From: Breznakibacter xylanolyticus
GTDB taxonomy: Bacteria; Bacteroidota; Bacteroidia; Bacteroidales; Marinilabiliaceae
Length of the DNA stretch: 64,000 bases
Assembly (NCBI RefSeq): GCF_003254275.1
Contig: NZ_QKZK01000005.1
Span: forward strand, 17,343 to 81,342
Direction of reading: 5' to 3'
Below, piece by piece: positions 45,249 to 53,574 of the stretch. Positions within the stretch are counted from its first letter, which is position 1, and each line of letters starts with the position of its first letter. The translations under genes were made by a program, and so were the position numbers. The notes beneath the pieces were generated by a model that saw nothing but the letters and a program-made list of their open reading frames with translations, made no database searches and was not told where the DNA came from.

Positions 45249-45965
45249 ATGACCCCACAAACCCTCCGCAACGAAATCGTTGACTACTGCCGCGAACATG
45301 GCACCGAAGAAAACATCATTAAATATGCCCGCTTTTTTAAAGAAGGGTTTAAAGGCCACGGCCTCACCTCGCCACAAGCCAAAGAACTGGTGGCCATGCT
45401 TAAAAAGAAACCGGGAGTGACCGTCGACCTGGTCATCGATACCATGCCCCTGATGCTCCCCGGAGGCATGTACGAAGAAATTTCAATTCCCCTCACCCTC
45501 CTCGACGCTCTGCACAAACAGCTGACCAGGCAACATTTTGATGCCATTAATTCCTGGTTTGCCAAAGGCATTCACAACTGGGCGCATGCCGACATTTTGG
45601 GCATGATGGTGCTGCCAAAATTCATCGAAAAAGAACTCATTACGATGCAAGCATTTGCCCCATGGCTCACCTCGCCCTATCACTTTCAACGTCGATGCGT
45701 CCCCGTCACGCTCATCAAATCACTAAAAAATGCATCTTCCTTCACCGACATTTTCAACTTCCTTGAGCCACTGATGCGCGACCCCCAACGCGAAGTGCAC
45801 CAAGGCATGGGCTGGTTTTTGCGCGAAGCCTGGAAAAATCAACCCCTTGAAACCGAGCGCTTCCTTCTCAAATGGAAAGAAGAGGCACCTAGACTCATCA
45901 TTCAATATGCGTGCGAAAAAATGACGCCCGAAGAAAAAGCCAGATTTAAACGTTCAAAAAAATAA
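45249..45965 (+). CDS. DNA alkylation repair protein, AlkD-like
   Basis: A 238-residue all-helical HEAT-like-repeat protein of the DNA alkylation repair family, whose studied members are glycosylases for alkylated bases such as 7-methylguanine. Recognisable segments are FFKEGFKGHGLTSPQAKEL, WFAKGIHNWAHADILGM with the helix-capping aspartate, and DPQREVHQGMGWFLREAWK. The last matches the family's conserved KAIGWALRE-type helix. A TTG at 45243 gives two more residues, but the ATG at 45249 is preferred. No operon partner. Several relatives lack proven activity, so glycosylase function is inferred. Confidence 0.82.
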   Translation: MTPQTLRNEIVDYCREHGTEENIIKYARFFKEGFKGHGLTSPQAKELVAMLKKKPGVTVDLVIDTMPLMLPGGMYEEISIPLTLLDALHKQLTRQHFDAINSWFAKGIHNWAHADILGMMVLPKFIEKELITMQAFAPWLTSPYHFQRRCVPVTLIKSLKNASSFTDIFNFLEPLMRDPQREVHQGMGWFLREAWKNQPLETERFLLKWKEEAPRLIIQYACEKMTPEEKARFKRSKK

Positions 45966-46103
45966 ACCCCGATATCAATCCTCAGTTGATAACGCGAAAA
46001 TCGTCCCTTATTACACTTTCATCCAGAATCAGACTCAGCCGAATCATTTCAATAGTTTTAAAACACTTCTGCTTACGATTTAATGTTAATAATTGCTGAA
46101 TCC

Positions 46104-46134
46104 TTTGGATTTATCATTTTAATGAGTAATTTTG
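46104..46134 (+). promoter_or_regulatory. asnB promoter
   Basis: TTTG (46104-46107) and TAATTTTG (46127-46134) are 19 bases apart, a full match to the Bacteroidetes promoter. The leader of about 80 bases contains a possible GGGCGAGGT/ACCTTGCCC hairpin near 46152-46180. Confidence 0.75.
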
Positions 46135-46221
46135 AATTGTTTTAAAGCAAGGGGCGAGGTAGGTGCGAACAACCTTGCCCAGTTAAACAAACATTACTGA
46201 CTCAATATAAACAGATTAGAT

Positions 46222-47886
46222 ATGTGCGGGATTGTAGCAGCATTTGACTTGAAACAGAAGTCATCAGAGTTGAGAGCCCAGGTTTTGGGCATGTCAAAAA
46301 AGATTCGTCACCGCGGGCCCGACTGGTCGGGCATTTATTGCACCGACAAGGCCATTCTGGCTCACGAACGCCTGGCCATTGTTGATCCCCAATCGGGTGG
46401 ACAACCCCTGTTCAGCAAAGACGGGAAACTGGTACTGGCCGTCAACGGCGAAATTTATAACCACCTGGAGATTCGTGAACAGCTCAAAGGGGAATACGAA
46501 TTTTTGACAAATTCGGACTGCGAAGTCATTCTGGCTCTCTACCGCAAAAAAGGCCCTGCCTTTTTAGAAGACCTCAACGGGATCTTCGCCTTTGCACTTT
46601 ACGACACCGAGAAAGACGTCTATCTGGTAGGGCGTGACCATATTGGTATCATCCCGCTTTACAAAGGATGGGACAAACAAGGCAACTTTTACGTAGCCTC
46701 CGAACTCAAAGCACTCGAAGGCATTTGCTCCATCATTCAGGAATTCCTGCCCGGTCACTACCTTTACAGTAAAGACGGCGAAATGACCCGTTGGTACAAC
46801 CGCGACTGGCAGCAATTCGACACCGTGAAGGACAACGAGGCCAGCATTGACGAGCTGCGCGACGCCCTGGAAGCGGCCGTGAAACGCCAGCTCATGTCGG
46901 ATGTACCCTATGGCGTGCTGTTGTCGGGCGGTTTGGATTCATCCATCATCTCAGCCATCGCCAAAAAATTCTCTGGCAAACGCATCGAGTCCAACGATGC
47001 GCAGGATGCCTGGTGGCCTCAACTGCACTCATTTGCCGTGGGACTGAAAGGATCACCCGACCTGACTGCGGCACGTAAAGTGGCCGATGCCATTGGCACC
47101 GTTCACCACGAAATCCACTTCACCGTGCAAGAAGGGTTGGATGCCATTCGCGATGTGATTTATTACCTCGAAACTTACGACGTAACCACGGTACGCGCAT
47201 CAACCCCCATGTACCTGATGTCACGCGTCATCAAATCGATGGGCGTGAAGATGGTGCTCTCAGGCGAAGGCGCCGACGAAATCTTTGGCGGATACCTCTA
47301 CTTCCACAAAGCTCCCAACGCCGAAGAGTTCCATAAAGAAACCGTGCGAAAAATCAGCAAACTGCACCTCTACGACTGCCTTCGCGCCAACAAGTCGCTG
47401 GCGGCATGGGGTGTTGAAGGACGCGTGCCTTTCCTCGACAAAGAGTTCATGGACGTGGCCATGCGCCTGAATCCCGCTGCAAAAATGGCCGGCAAAGAGA
47501 AGATGGAAAAATGGATCCTGCGTAAGGCCTTCGAAACCTATCTGCCCGAAAGCGTGGTCTGGCGCCAAAAAGAACAATTCTCCGACGGCGTGGGTTACAA
47601 CTGGATTGACTCCCTGAAAGAAATCACTGCCTCCGCAGTTACCGATGAACAAATGGCCAGCGCCAAGTTCCGCTATCCAGTCAACACGCCCATGAGCAAA
47701 GAAGAATACTACTACCGCACCATCTTTGCCGAACACTTCCCATCGGAGCAGGCTGCTGCCTGTGTGCCATCAGTACCATCGGTGGCCTGCAGCACCGCCG
47801 AAGCACTGGCATGGGACGAATCGTTCCGCAAAAATGCAGACCCGTCGGGTCGTGCGGTGAAAAGCGTGCACAACGACGCTTTATAA
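46222..47886 (+). CDS. asnB: Asparagine synthetase B, glutamine-hydrolysing
   Basis: AsnB makes asparagine from aspartate, glutamine and ATP. The N-terminal Ntn glutaminase begins MCGIVAAF with nucleophile Cys2. The synthetase domain has the pyrophosphatase loop LLSGGLDSSIISAIA (S235-S241) and VLSGEGADEIFGGYLYFHKA. At 554 residues it matches the length of the Escherichia coli enzyme. It stands alone with its own promoter and a downstream terminator. Confidence 0.97.
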   Translation: MCGIVAAFDLKQKSSELRAQVLGMSKKIRHRGPDWSGIYCTDKAILAHERLAIVDPQSGGQPLFSKDGKLVLAVNGEIYNHLEIREQLKGEYEFLTNSDCEVILALYRKKGPAFLEDLNGIFAFALYDTEKDVYLVGRDHIGIIPLYKGWDKQGNFYVASELKALEGICSIIQEFLPGHYLYSKDGEMTRWYNRDWQQFDTVKDNEASIDELRDALEAAVKRQLMSDVPYGVLLSGGLDSSIISAIAKKFSGKRIESNDAQDAWWPQLHSFAVGLKGSPDLTAARKVADAIGTVHHEIHFTVQEGLDAIRDVIYYLETYDVTTVRASTPMYLMSRVIKSMGVKMVLSGEGADEIFGGYLYFHKAPNAEEFHKETVRKISKLHLYDCLRANKSLAAWGVEGRVPFLDKEFMDVAMRLNPAAKMAGKEKMEKWILRKAFETYLPESVVWRQKEQFSDGVGYNWIDSLKEITASAVTDEQMASAKFRYPVNTPMSKEEYYYRTIFAEHFPSEQAAACVPSVPSVACSTAEALAWDESFRKNADPSGRAVKSVHNDAL

Positions 47887-47971
47887 CACAACAAAACAGG
47901 ACGTTTAGAAATTGAGCTGAAGATTTGGATAAAGGGTTTTATTGTATTTTCTAACGCGGACTGTTCCTAAT

Positions 47972-48012
47972 TCCGGTGCAAAACCTAAAGGGTTTTTGCA
48001 CCGGATTTTTTG
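47972..48012 (+). terminator. Intrinsic terminator after asnB
   Basis: TCCGGTGCAAAACC pairs with GGTTTTTGCACCGGA (one bulged base) and is followed by six T. It lies between asnB and thyA, and its T run merges into a TATTTTTA stretch that might act as a weak thyA -7 box. Confidence 0.85.
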
Positions 48013-48041
48013 TATTTTTACCCCCCTAAAAGGCAGCAACC

Positions 48042-48836
48042 ATGAAGCAATATCTCGACTTATGCGAGCGGGTACTCCGCGAAGGGGTCAAAAAAGAGGA
48101 TCGCACCGGCACCGGCACCATTAGTGTTTTTGGACATCAAATGCGTTTCAACCTCGAAAAAGGGTTCCCTCTGGTAACCACAAAAAAGGTTCACCTGAAG
48201 TCGATTATTCATGAACTGCTATGGTTCATCCAGGGCAGCACCAACGTAAAATACCTACAGGACAATGGCGTGCGCATTTGGAACGAATGGGCCAAACCCG
48301 ACGGTGAGCTCGGCCCCATTTATGGTTACCAATGGCGTTCGTGGCCCGATTACCACGGTGGCCACATCGACCAGCTCAAGCAGGTGATAGAAAGCATCAA
48401 AAATAACCCTGACTCGCGCCGCCACATCGTCAGCGCCTGGAACGTGGGTCAAATTGACGATATGCAGCTACCACCCTGCCACATCTTGTTTCAATTTTAT
48501 GTGGCCGAGGGCAAACTGAGCTGCCAACTTTACCAACGAAGTGCTGACCTCTTTTTGGGAGTTCCCTTTAACATTGCCTCCTACGCCCTTCTCACCATGA
48601 TGATGGCTCAGGTCACCGGCCTAAAGCCCGGTGAATTCGTGCATACGCTGGGCGATGTACACATTTACCACAACCACATCGACCAGGTGATTGTGCAACT
48701 GACCCGCGAACCCCGCAAAAAACCTCACATGAGCATCAATCCCAACATCACCGAGATTGACAAGTTCAGCTACACCGATTTCGAACTGACCAATTATGAC
48801 CCGCACCCCCACATCAGCGGGCAAATATCCATTTAA
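48042..48836 (+). CDS. thyA: Thymidylate synthase
   Basis: ThyA methylates dUMP to dTMP using methylene-tetrahydrofolate. At 264 residues it has the same length as the Escherichia coli enzyme, and the catalytic cysteine is C146 in [12 protein letters not shown]. Other signatures are [19 protein letters not shown], the arginine pair in [11 protein letters not shown], and [16 protein letters not shown]. The folA gene follows after three bases, so the enzyme that regenerates tetrahydrofolate is co-expressed. Confidence 0.98.
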   Translation: MKQYLDLCERVLREGVKKEDRTGTGTISVFGHQMRFNLEKGFPLVTTKKVHLKSIIHELLWFIQGSTNVKYLQDNGVRIWNEWAKPDGELGPIYGYQWRSWPDYHGGHIDQLKQVIESIKNNPDSRRHIVSAWNVGQIDDMQLPPCHILFQFYVAEGKLSCQLYQRSADLFLGVPFNIASYALLTMMMAQVTGLKPGEFVHTLGDVHIYHNHIDQVIVQLTREPRKKPHMSINPNITEIDKFSYTDFELTNYDPHPHISGQISI

Positions 48837-48839
48837 CAG

Positions 48840-49334
48840 ATGACGCTCTCCCTAATTTTTTCATTGGCCGATAACAATGCCATCGGGCGCAACAACGACC
48901 TGTTGGCCTACGTGTCCGATGATCTGAAACGATTTAAACAACTCACTTCAGGTCACCCCGTGATCATGGGACGACGCACTTTTGAATCGCTGCCAAAGGG
49001 CGCCCTGCCCAACCGTCACAACATTGTGGTCACCCACCAGAAAGGGTACATAGCTCCGGGAGCATCGGTGGTACACACCCCCTCGGAGGCACTGGCTTTG
49101 TGCGAATCCGACGAAGAGGTATTTGTGATTGGTGGAGCCACCATCTACAAATTGTTTTTGCCACTTGCTCACAAACTCTATGTCACGCTAATACACCACA
49201 CATTTCCGGATGCCGACACCTTTTTCCCTTGCATCAGACCCAACGAATGGCAGGAAGTGTCGCGACAGGGCATCTGCACAGATGATAAAAGTGGTTACCA
49301 ATACTCATTCATTAACTACGAAAGGGCTCATTAA
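48840..49334 (+). CDS. folA: Dihydrofolate reductase
   Basis: FolA regenerates tetrahydrofolate after the ThyA reaction. The 164-residue protein has ADNNAIGRNND at the start, SDDLKRFKQLTSGHPVIMG with the catalytic aspartate, RRTFESLPKGALPNRHNIV and FVIGGATIYKLFLPLA. The near-invariant active-site Trp (Escherichia coli W22) is Ala in the DLLAYVSDD segment, a variant I believe is common in Bacteroidales. The last codons lie in one arm of a 19-bp perfect palindrome. Confidence 0.95.
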   Translation: MTLSLIFSLADNNAIGRNNDLLAYVSDDLKRFKQLTSGHPVIMGRRTFESLPKGALPNRHNIVVTHQKGYIAPGASVVHTPSEALALCESDEEVFVIGGATIYKLFLPLAHKLYVTLIHHTFPDADTFFPCIRPNEWQEVSRQGICTDDKSGYQYSFINYERAH

Positions 49335-49353
49335 GAGCCCTTTCGTAGTTAAT
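49311..49353. terminator. 19-bp perfect inverted repeat at the folA 3' end
   Basis: Arms 49311-49329 and 49335-49353 are exact reverse complements around ATTAA, which includes the folA stop codon. It lies between convergent genes and could work in both directions. Neither side has a long T run, so efficiency is uncertain. Confidence 0.65.
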
Positions 49354-49375
49354 AACCGATATTTAAAACCGAGTT

Positions 49376-50314
49376 TTATCTTTTCATCATCTTTGCCACA
49401 TATTCGATGGCAAAAACCAACCCAAGTCCTACCAATGCTGCGACAACAGCCGGCACCAATAAGGCAGCCTGCCCCGAAACGGCTTCATAGGCAGTGGGCA
49501 ACACATTGCTTTCAGTCAATGGCTTGGTCACACCGTGTGAATTGATATAAGTTGAGGTCACCTCTTTCCAAGGCCACACCTTATTGAGCGACCCAACCAT
49601 GAAACCGCCCAGCACGGCAACAGTAATCGCATGATACTTCTTCAGCAGCCAGGTCAACACATTTGAAAAAGTAATAATACCCACACCGGCACCTGCCATA
49701 AATACCAAAATAACTGCCACTTTCATTTCCTTAATGGCCGACATCATAAACAGATATTTACCAAGCAAAAGCAAAATAAAACTACCGGAAATACCCGGCA
49801 AAATCATTGCGCAAATGGCAATAGCACCCGACACAAACACAAACCAGGTAGCATTGGTCGTTTCGGTGGGAGAAACGGTGGTGATCCACCATGCCAGCAA
49901 GGTTCCGGCCACAAAACCGACCACAACCTGTATGTTAATCCTGTTCAACTCTCGCATAATATACCATACCGAAGCCAAAATCAACCCAAAAAAGAACGAC
50001 CAGGTCACAATGGGGTGCGTTTCTAAAAGCCAAGTCATTAAGCGAGCCAACGACAAAATGCTCAAGACAATCCCCAAACCTAAGGACAACAGAAAATTAA
50101 GATTGGCTGCTTCCCAAATTTTTTTTACTCCGCCATCCTTTTTCCATAGAACAGGTAATGCAGTCGGAAGCCCCTTGATGGAAGCCAGCAACTCTTCGTA
50201 AATACCGGTAATAAATGCGATGGTACCTCCCGACACTCCGGGTACCACATCGGCAGCTCCCATAGCGATGCCTTTGAGGGATATCAATAAATAATTAAGA
50301 GGAGTTCGTTGCAT
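49376..50314 (-). CDS. DUF368 polyprenyl-phosphate transporter-like protein
   Basis: A 312-residue polytopic membrane protein with about eight to ten helices. The DUF368 signature is at the start, GIAMGAADVVPGVSGGTIAFITGIYEE broken here after the first 20 residues: it carries the ADVVPGVSGGT motif, and an inverted-repeat-like LPGISGSFILLLLG occurs mid-protein. Members of the family have recently been linked to recycling undecaprenyl phosphate across the inner membrane. It follows the methyltransferase gene by six bases in a three-gene operon headed by ppa. Confidence 0.85.
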   Translation of the reverse strand: MQRTPLNYLLISLKGIAMGAADVVPGVSGGTIAFITGIYEELLASIKGLPTALPVLWKKDGGVKKIWEAANLNFLLSLGLGIVLSILSLARLMTWLLETHPIVTWSFFFGLILASVWYIMRELNRINIQVVVGFVAGTLLAWWITTVSPTETTNATWFVFVSGAIAICAMILPGISGSFILLLLGKYLFMMSAIKEMKVAVILVFMAGAGVGIITFSNVLTWLLKKYHAITVAVLGGFMVGSLNKVWPWKEVTSTYINSHGVTKPLTESNVLPTAYEAVSGQAALLVPAVVAALVGLGLVFAIEYVAKMMKR

Positions 50315-50320
50315 GAATAT

Positions 50321-51061
50321 TTATTTTTCTTGATTTTTAATCAACACCACAGCCCCGTACTGATTGGGCATTTCGACAAAGACTTCGGGAATTTCGCGCG
50401 CAAACTCATCCACAGCAACCGTTACTCCGGGCCAATTGTGGTTGTAATTTTCAACCACCATCGTTCCCCCAGGAACGAGCAGCGGATAAAAGAACCTCAA
50501 CCCATCAATGGTCGATTGATACAGGTCGGCATCGAGATGCACAAAAGCAAATGCCTGACCTTGCACTGCATTTGCGGTGTGTGGAAATACACCCTTATGC
50601 AAAAAAGTATGAGGCTCGTTTAACATTGCTCGCACTTCGTCAACACTGCAATTGGCATAATTGGCACGACCAATGCGTTCGCGACTGTCGAAGTGTTCAT
50701 GAATCATTTCGGCCGGATGTCCGCTAAAAGTATCAAACAGATGCAATTCACGATCAGGGAGCGTCTGTCGCATGATGAGCGCCGATGCACCTTTGTAAAC
50801 CCCCACTTCGGCCAATGCCCCGCTGATTTGATGCTTGTTGATACGTTCTAACTGGAGCCACAACAGGTAAAACCATACTTTCTCCCTCTCGCGGCGTTCC
50901 AAACGCAACAAGCCGGGTGAAAGCAGCTTCTCTTTCACAAAATCGAGCCATCGAAACGGCTTGAAGAGTTTATAAGTCCAAAAACTCCAGTAGTAACTCA
51001 GCAACACCCACGCAATGGCATTCAGAAAAAGAAAATTGAGAAACTGAAAGGTGCTCATCAT
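50321..51061 (-). CDS. TylF/MycF-type SAM-dependent methyltransferase
   Basis: A 246-residue protein with an N-terminal hydrophobic segment (LNFLFLNAIAWVLLSYYWSF), probably a membrane anchor, and a class I methyltransferase domain of the TylF (macrocin O-methyltransferase) family. SAM binding is in ALAEVGVYKGASALIMR. The metal and substrate region is VHLDADLYQSTIDGLRFFYP, followed by VPGGTMVVENYNHNW and VAVDEFAREIPE. Relatives methylate sugars or glycolipids. Its position between ppa and a lipid-carrier transporter suggests a cell-envelope glycan or lipid target, which is inference. ATG 51061 or 51058 are both possible starts. Confidence 0.83.
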   Translation of the reverse strand: MMSTFQFLNFLFLNAIAWVLLSYYWSFWTYKLFKPFRWLDFVKEKLLSPGLLRLERREREKVWFYLLWLQLERINKHQISGALAEVGVYKGASALIMRQTLPDRELHLFDTFSGHPAEMIHEHFDSRERIGRANYANCSVDEVRAMLNEPHTFLHKGVFPHTANAVQGQAFAFVHLDADLYQSTIDGLRFFYPLLVPGGTMVVENYNHNWPGVTVAVDEFAREIPEVFVEMPNQYGAVVLIKNQEK

Positions 51062-51070
51062 AAAAGATGA

Positions 51071-51745
51071 TTAATAGTTCAACAGCGCATTACGCAAAAC
51101 TTCAAAACGCTTCTCGTAATCTTTCATCGAAAGACGAATCACTTCGTGGGCCTCTTCGGCGTTATAAATGTGAGTAATTTCCGACTCGTTGCTCAAACCG
51201 GGCATGTCTTTGTAAGTAAGAAAATAGTGCTTTAAACGCTGTATCACCAGCTCGGGCAATTGCGAAATATCGGTAAATTGACCATACACCACATCCCCTT
51301 TTAGCACCGAGATGATTTTATCGTCGGCATGATTGCCGTCAATCATCCGAAAACCTCCAATGGGAATGGCCACAGCTAATAAATCACCGTGCGGCACATC
51401 CTTTTCGGTAATGACACATATATCAAGCGGATCGCCATCACCCTTAATGTTCTCACGACCGGTTTTAGCAGAACAGAAATTACCAACATGCTCACCACAA
51501 TAGGTTTGCGGAATAAAACCATAAGGGGTGGGAACCACGTTGGAATATTTTTGAGGACGGTCGATGCGTAAATAACCGCTTTTTTTATCAATCTCGTACT
51601 TAATGGTGTCCGTGGGAACCACTTCAATAAAACAAGTGAGAACTTCAGGGGCATCGTCACCAATATCAATCCCGTGCCAGGGGTGTGACTTATATCGCAA
51701 GCCCATCAAGCGACCAATGGGATCCATCAAACTATTTGTGGACAT
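51071..51745 (-). CDS. ppa: Inorganic pyrophosphatase
   Basis: A soluble family I pyrophosphatase that hydrolyses PPi and so pulls nucleotide-sugar and nucleic-acid synthesis forward. The signature DGDPLDICVIT is present, with YGFIPQTYCGEH and the C-terminal YKDMPGLSNESEITHIY. The frame begins at ATG 51781, but a TATTTTTG -7 box only eight bases upstream would leave no leader. The ATG at 51745 (MSTNSLMDPIGR) is preferred, giving 224 residues. It heads a three-gene unit with the TylF-like and DUF368 genes. Confidence 0.93.
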   Translation of the reverse strand: MSTNSLMDPIGRLMGLRYKSHPWHGIDIGDDAPEVLTCFIEVVPTDTIKYEIDKKSGYLRIDRPQKYSNVVPTPYGFIPQTYCGEHVGNFCSAKTGRENIKGDGDPLDICVITEKDVPHGDLLAVAIPIGGFRMIDGNHADDKIISVLKGDVVYGQFTDISQLPELVIQRLKHYFLTYKDMPGLSNESEITHIYNAEEAHEVIRLSMKDYEKRFEVLRNALLNY

Positions 51746-51788
51746 ATCGGTGTGTTTAGGTTTTTCTTTGATTTTTTGCATTGTGCCA

Positions 51789-51796
51789 CAAAAATA
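51789..51796 (-). promoter_or_regulatory. Candidate -7 box of the ppa operon
   Basis: The minus strand reads TATTTTTG. Transcription would begin near 51782, giving a leader of about 37 bases to the ATG at 51745. No clear -33 element. Confidence 0.5.
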
Positions 51797-51882
51797 AACG
51801 TTTTGCGATCGCTTTCATGTCCTCGCTATAAATAATGCCAATTCGTGTGTTTTTTTTGCATTGATGAATGAGATAAACCCAT

Positions 51883-53421
51883 TTACCCCCCCCAGCCGGA
51901 ACGATCGAGACTTCGATATTGGACTGCTTCGGCAATATGATGAGCCTGAATGGCATCCATCCCTTCGATGTCGGCAATGGTGCGACTCACCTTAAGTATG
52001 CGATCGTAGGCACGGGCCGAAAGCCCTAACTTTTCCATGGCATTCTTCAAAATCTGACTCCCCCCCTCGTCCGGAACGGCATATTGACGCAACAAACGGG
52101 AACTCATCATTGCGTTGCAGTGTACCCCTTGATGCCCCGAGTACCGTTGCGCCTGAATTTTGCGTGCACGCATCACCCGTTCTCTAATGACTTCGCTCTT
52201 CTCGGCAGCAGGTGCAGTGCCCAACTTACTAAAGGGTACCGGTACCACTTCTATATGTAAATCAATGCGATCGAGCAATGGACCCGATATGCGCCCAAGA
52301 TACTTCGATACAGCGCCTGGAGCACACACACACTTTTTATCGGGATGATTGAAATAACCGCACGGGCAGGGATTCATACTGGCTACCAACATAAAACTGG
52401 CAGGATAATCGATGCTCGAACGCGCGCGCGAAATGGAAATGTGACGATCTTCCAAGGGTTGACGCATCACTTCAAGAACTGTCCGCTTAAACTCGGGTAA
52501 CTCATCGAGAAACAAAACACCATTATGAGCCAACGAAATTTCACCGGGTTGCGGATATGAACCACCCCCTACAAGGGCAACATCAGAAATGGTGTGATGA
52601 GGACTCCGAAACGGACGTCGCGTGATGAGGGACGTATTCGACCCGATTTTTCCGGCCACCGAATGAATTTTCGTGGTCTCAAGAGACTCTTCCAACGTCA
52701 AAGGGGGCAAAATCCCGGGCAGACGTTTGGCCACCATGGACTTACCGGCACCTGGAGGGCCTATCATGATGAGATTGTGCCCACCGGCAGCTGCAATCTC
52801 CAAGGCTCGTTTCACACTTTCCTGACCTTTCACATCGGCAAAATCATCTTCACCATCGGCAAAAATACCGGCAAATTCTTGTTCAGTATCCACCACAAAC
52901 GGCTCCAAATTATTCATCCCGGCCATGAAATCGGCCACCTGACGAATATTTTCGGCACCATACACATCAATTCCTTTCACCACAGCAGCCTCACGAGCAT
53001 TGCTCATTGGCAATATCAGCCCTTTAAAACCCTCCTCCTTGGCTTTAATGGCGATGGGTAAAACCCCTTTGATCGGTTGCAAACTACCATCGAGCGATAA
53101 TTCACCCATGATAATGTATTTCGACAACAAATCCTGAGAAATTTGACCCGAGGCTGCTAAAATACCCACCGCCAGCGGCAAATCATAGGCCGATCCCTCT
53201 TTGCGGATATCAGCTGGTGCCATGTTTATAATAATCTTGTAACCCGGCCATTTAAACTCCGACACTTTTAAGGCCGATTCGATGCGCTGCTGACTTTCCT
53301 TTACAGCATTATCGGGCAGACCGACCATAAAAAATCGAATGCCGGGAGAAACACTTACCTCGATGGTGATGACCACGGCATGAATACCGGATACCGCAGC
53401 TCCGAAAGTCTTGACTAACAT
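51883..53421 (-). CDS. comM: YifB/ComM-family Mg-chelatase-like ATPase
   Basis: A 512-residue AAA+ protein. The N-terminal ChlI/Lon-S16-like domain opens with VKTFGAAVSGIHAVVITIEV. The AAA+ core has Walker A GPPGAGKSMVAKRL, Walker B VLFLDELPEF and the sensor region SFMLVASMNPCPCG, followed by a cysteine-rich FNHPDKKCVCAPG segment. The C-terminal Mg-chelatase domain ends the protein. The Haemophilus and Vibrio ComM homologues are helicases that promote branch migration in natural transformation. That role is known for the family and not shown here. Confidence 0.93.
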   Translation of the reverse strand: MLVKTFGAAVSGIHAVVITIEVSVSPGIRFFMVGLPDNAVKESQQRIESALKVSEFKWPGYKIIINMAPADIRKEGSAYDLPLAVGILAASGQISQDLLSKYIIMGELSLDGSLQPIKGVLPIAIKAKEEGFKGLILPMSNAREAAVVKGIDVYGAENIRQVADFMAGMNNLEPFVVDTEQEFAGIFADGEDDFADVKGQESVKRALEIAAAGGHNLIMIGPPGAGKSMVAKRLPGILPPLTLEESLETTKIHSVAGKIGSNTSLITRRPFRSPHHTISDVALVGGGSYPQPGEISLAHNGVLFLDELPEFKRTVLEVMRQPLEDRHISISRARSSIDYPASFMLVASMNPCPCGYFNHPDKKCVCAPGAVSKYLGRISGPLLDRIDLHIEVVPVPFSKLGTAPAAEKSEVIRERVMRARKIQAQRYSGHQGVHCNAMMSSRLLRQYAVPDEGGSQILKNAMEKLGLSARAYDRILKVSRTIADIEGMDAIQAHHIAEAVQYRSLDRSGWGG

Positions 53422-53520
53422 AAAGCAGATGTTAAGGGTTAGGCGAATGGCTGTAAAACACCATCACGTCACTAAATTTACATCACCTGAAGGACTTTAC
53501 AAAATTCTGATAAGGAGAAA

Positions 53521-53550
53521 TAAAAAAGGCCGGCAAAAAATTGCCGACCC
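53521..53550 (-). terminator. Intrinsic terminator after the TonB-receptor gene
   Basis: On the minus strand CGGCAA and TTGCCG pair around a TTTT loop, extended by G-C pairs, and TTTTTT follows. It begins 24 bases past the receptor's stop codon. Confidence 0.8.
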
Positions 53551-53574
53551 ACCCAATTTATGAATCACAAAAAA

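Noticed and set aside
48840-49334. Missing active-site Trp in dihydrofolate reductase as a resistance allele
   Set aside because: The surrounding DLLAY-type sequence looks like a lineage-typical variant rather than a point mutation. Sequence alone gives no basis for a resistance claim.
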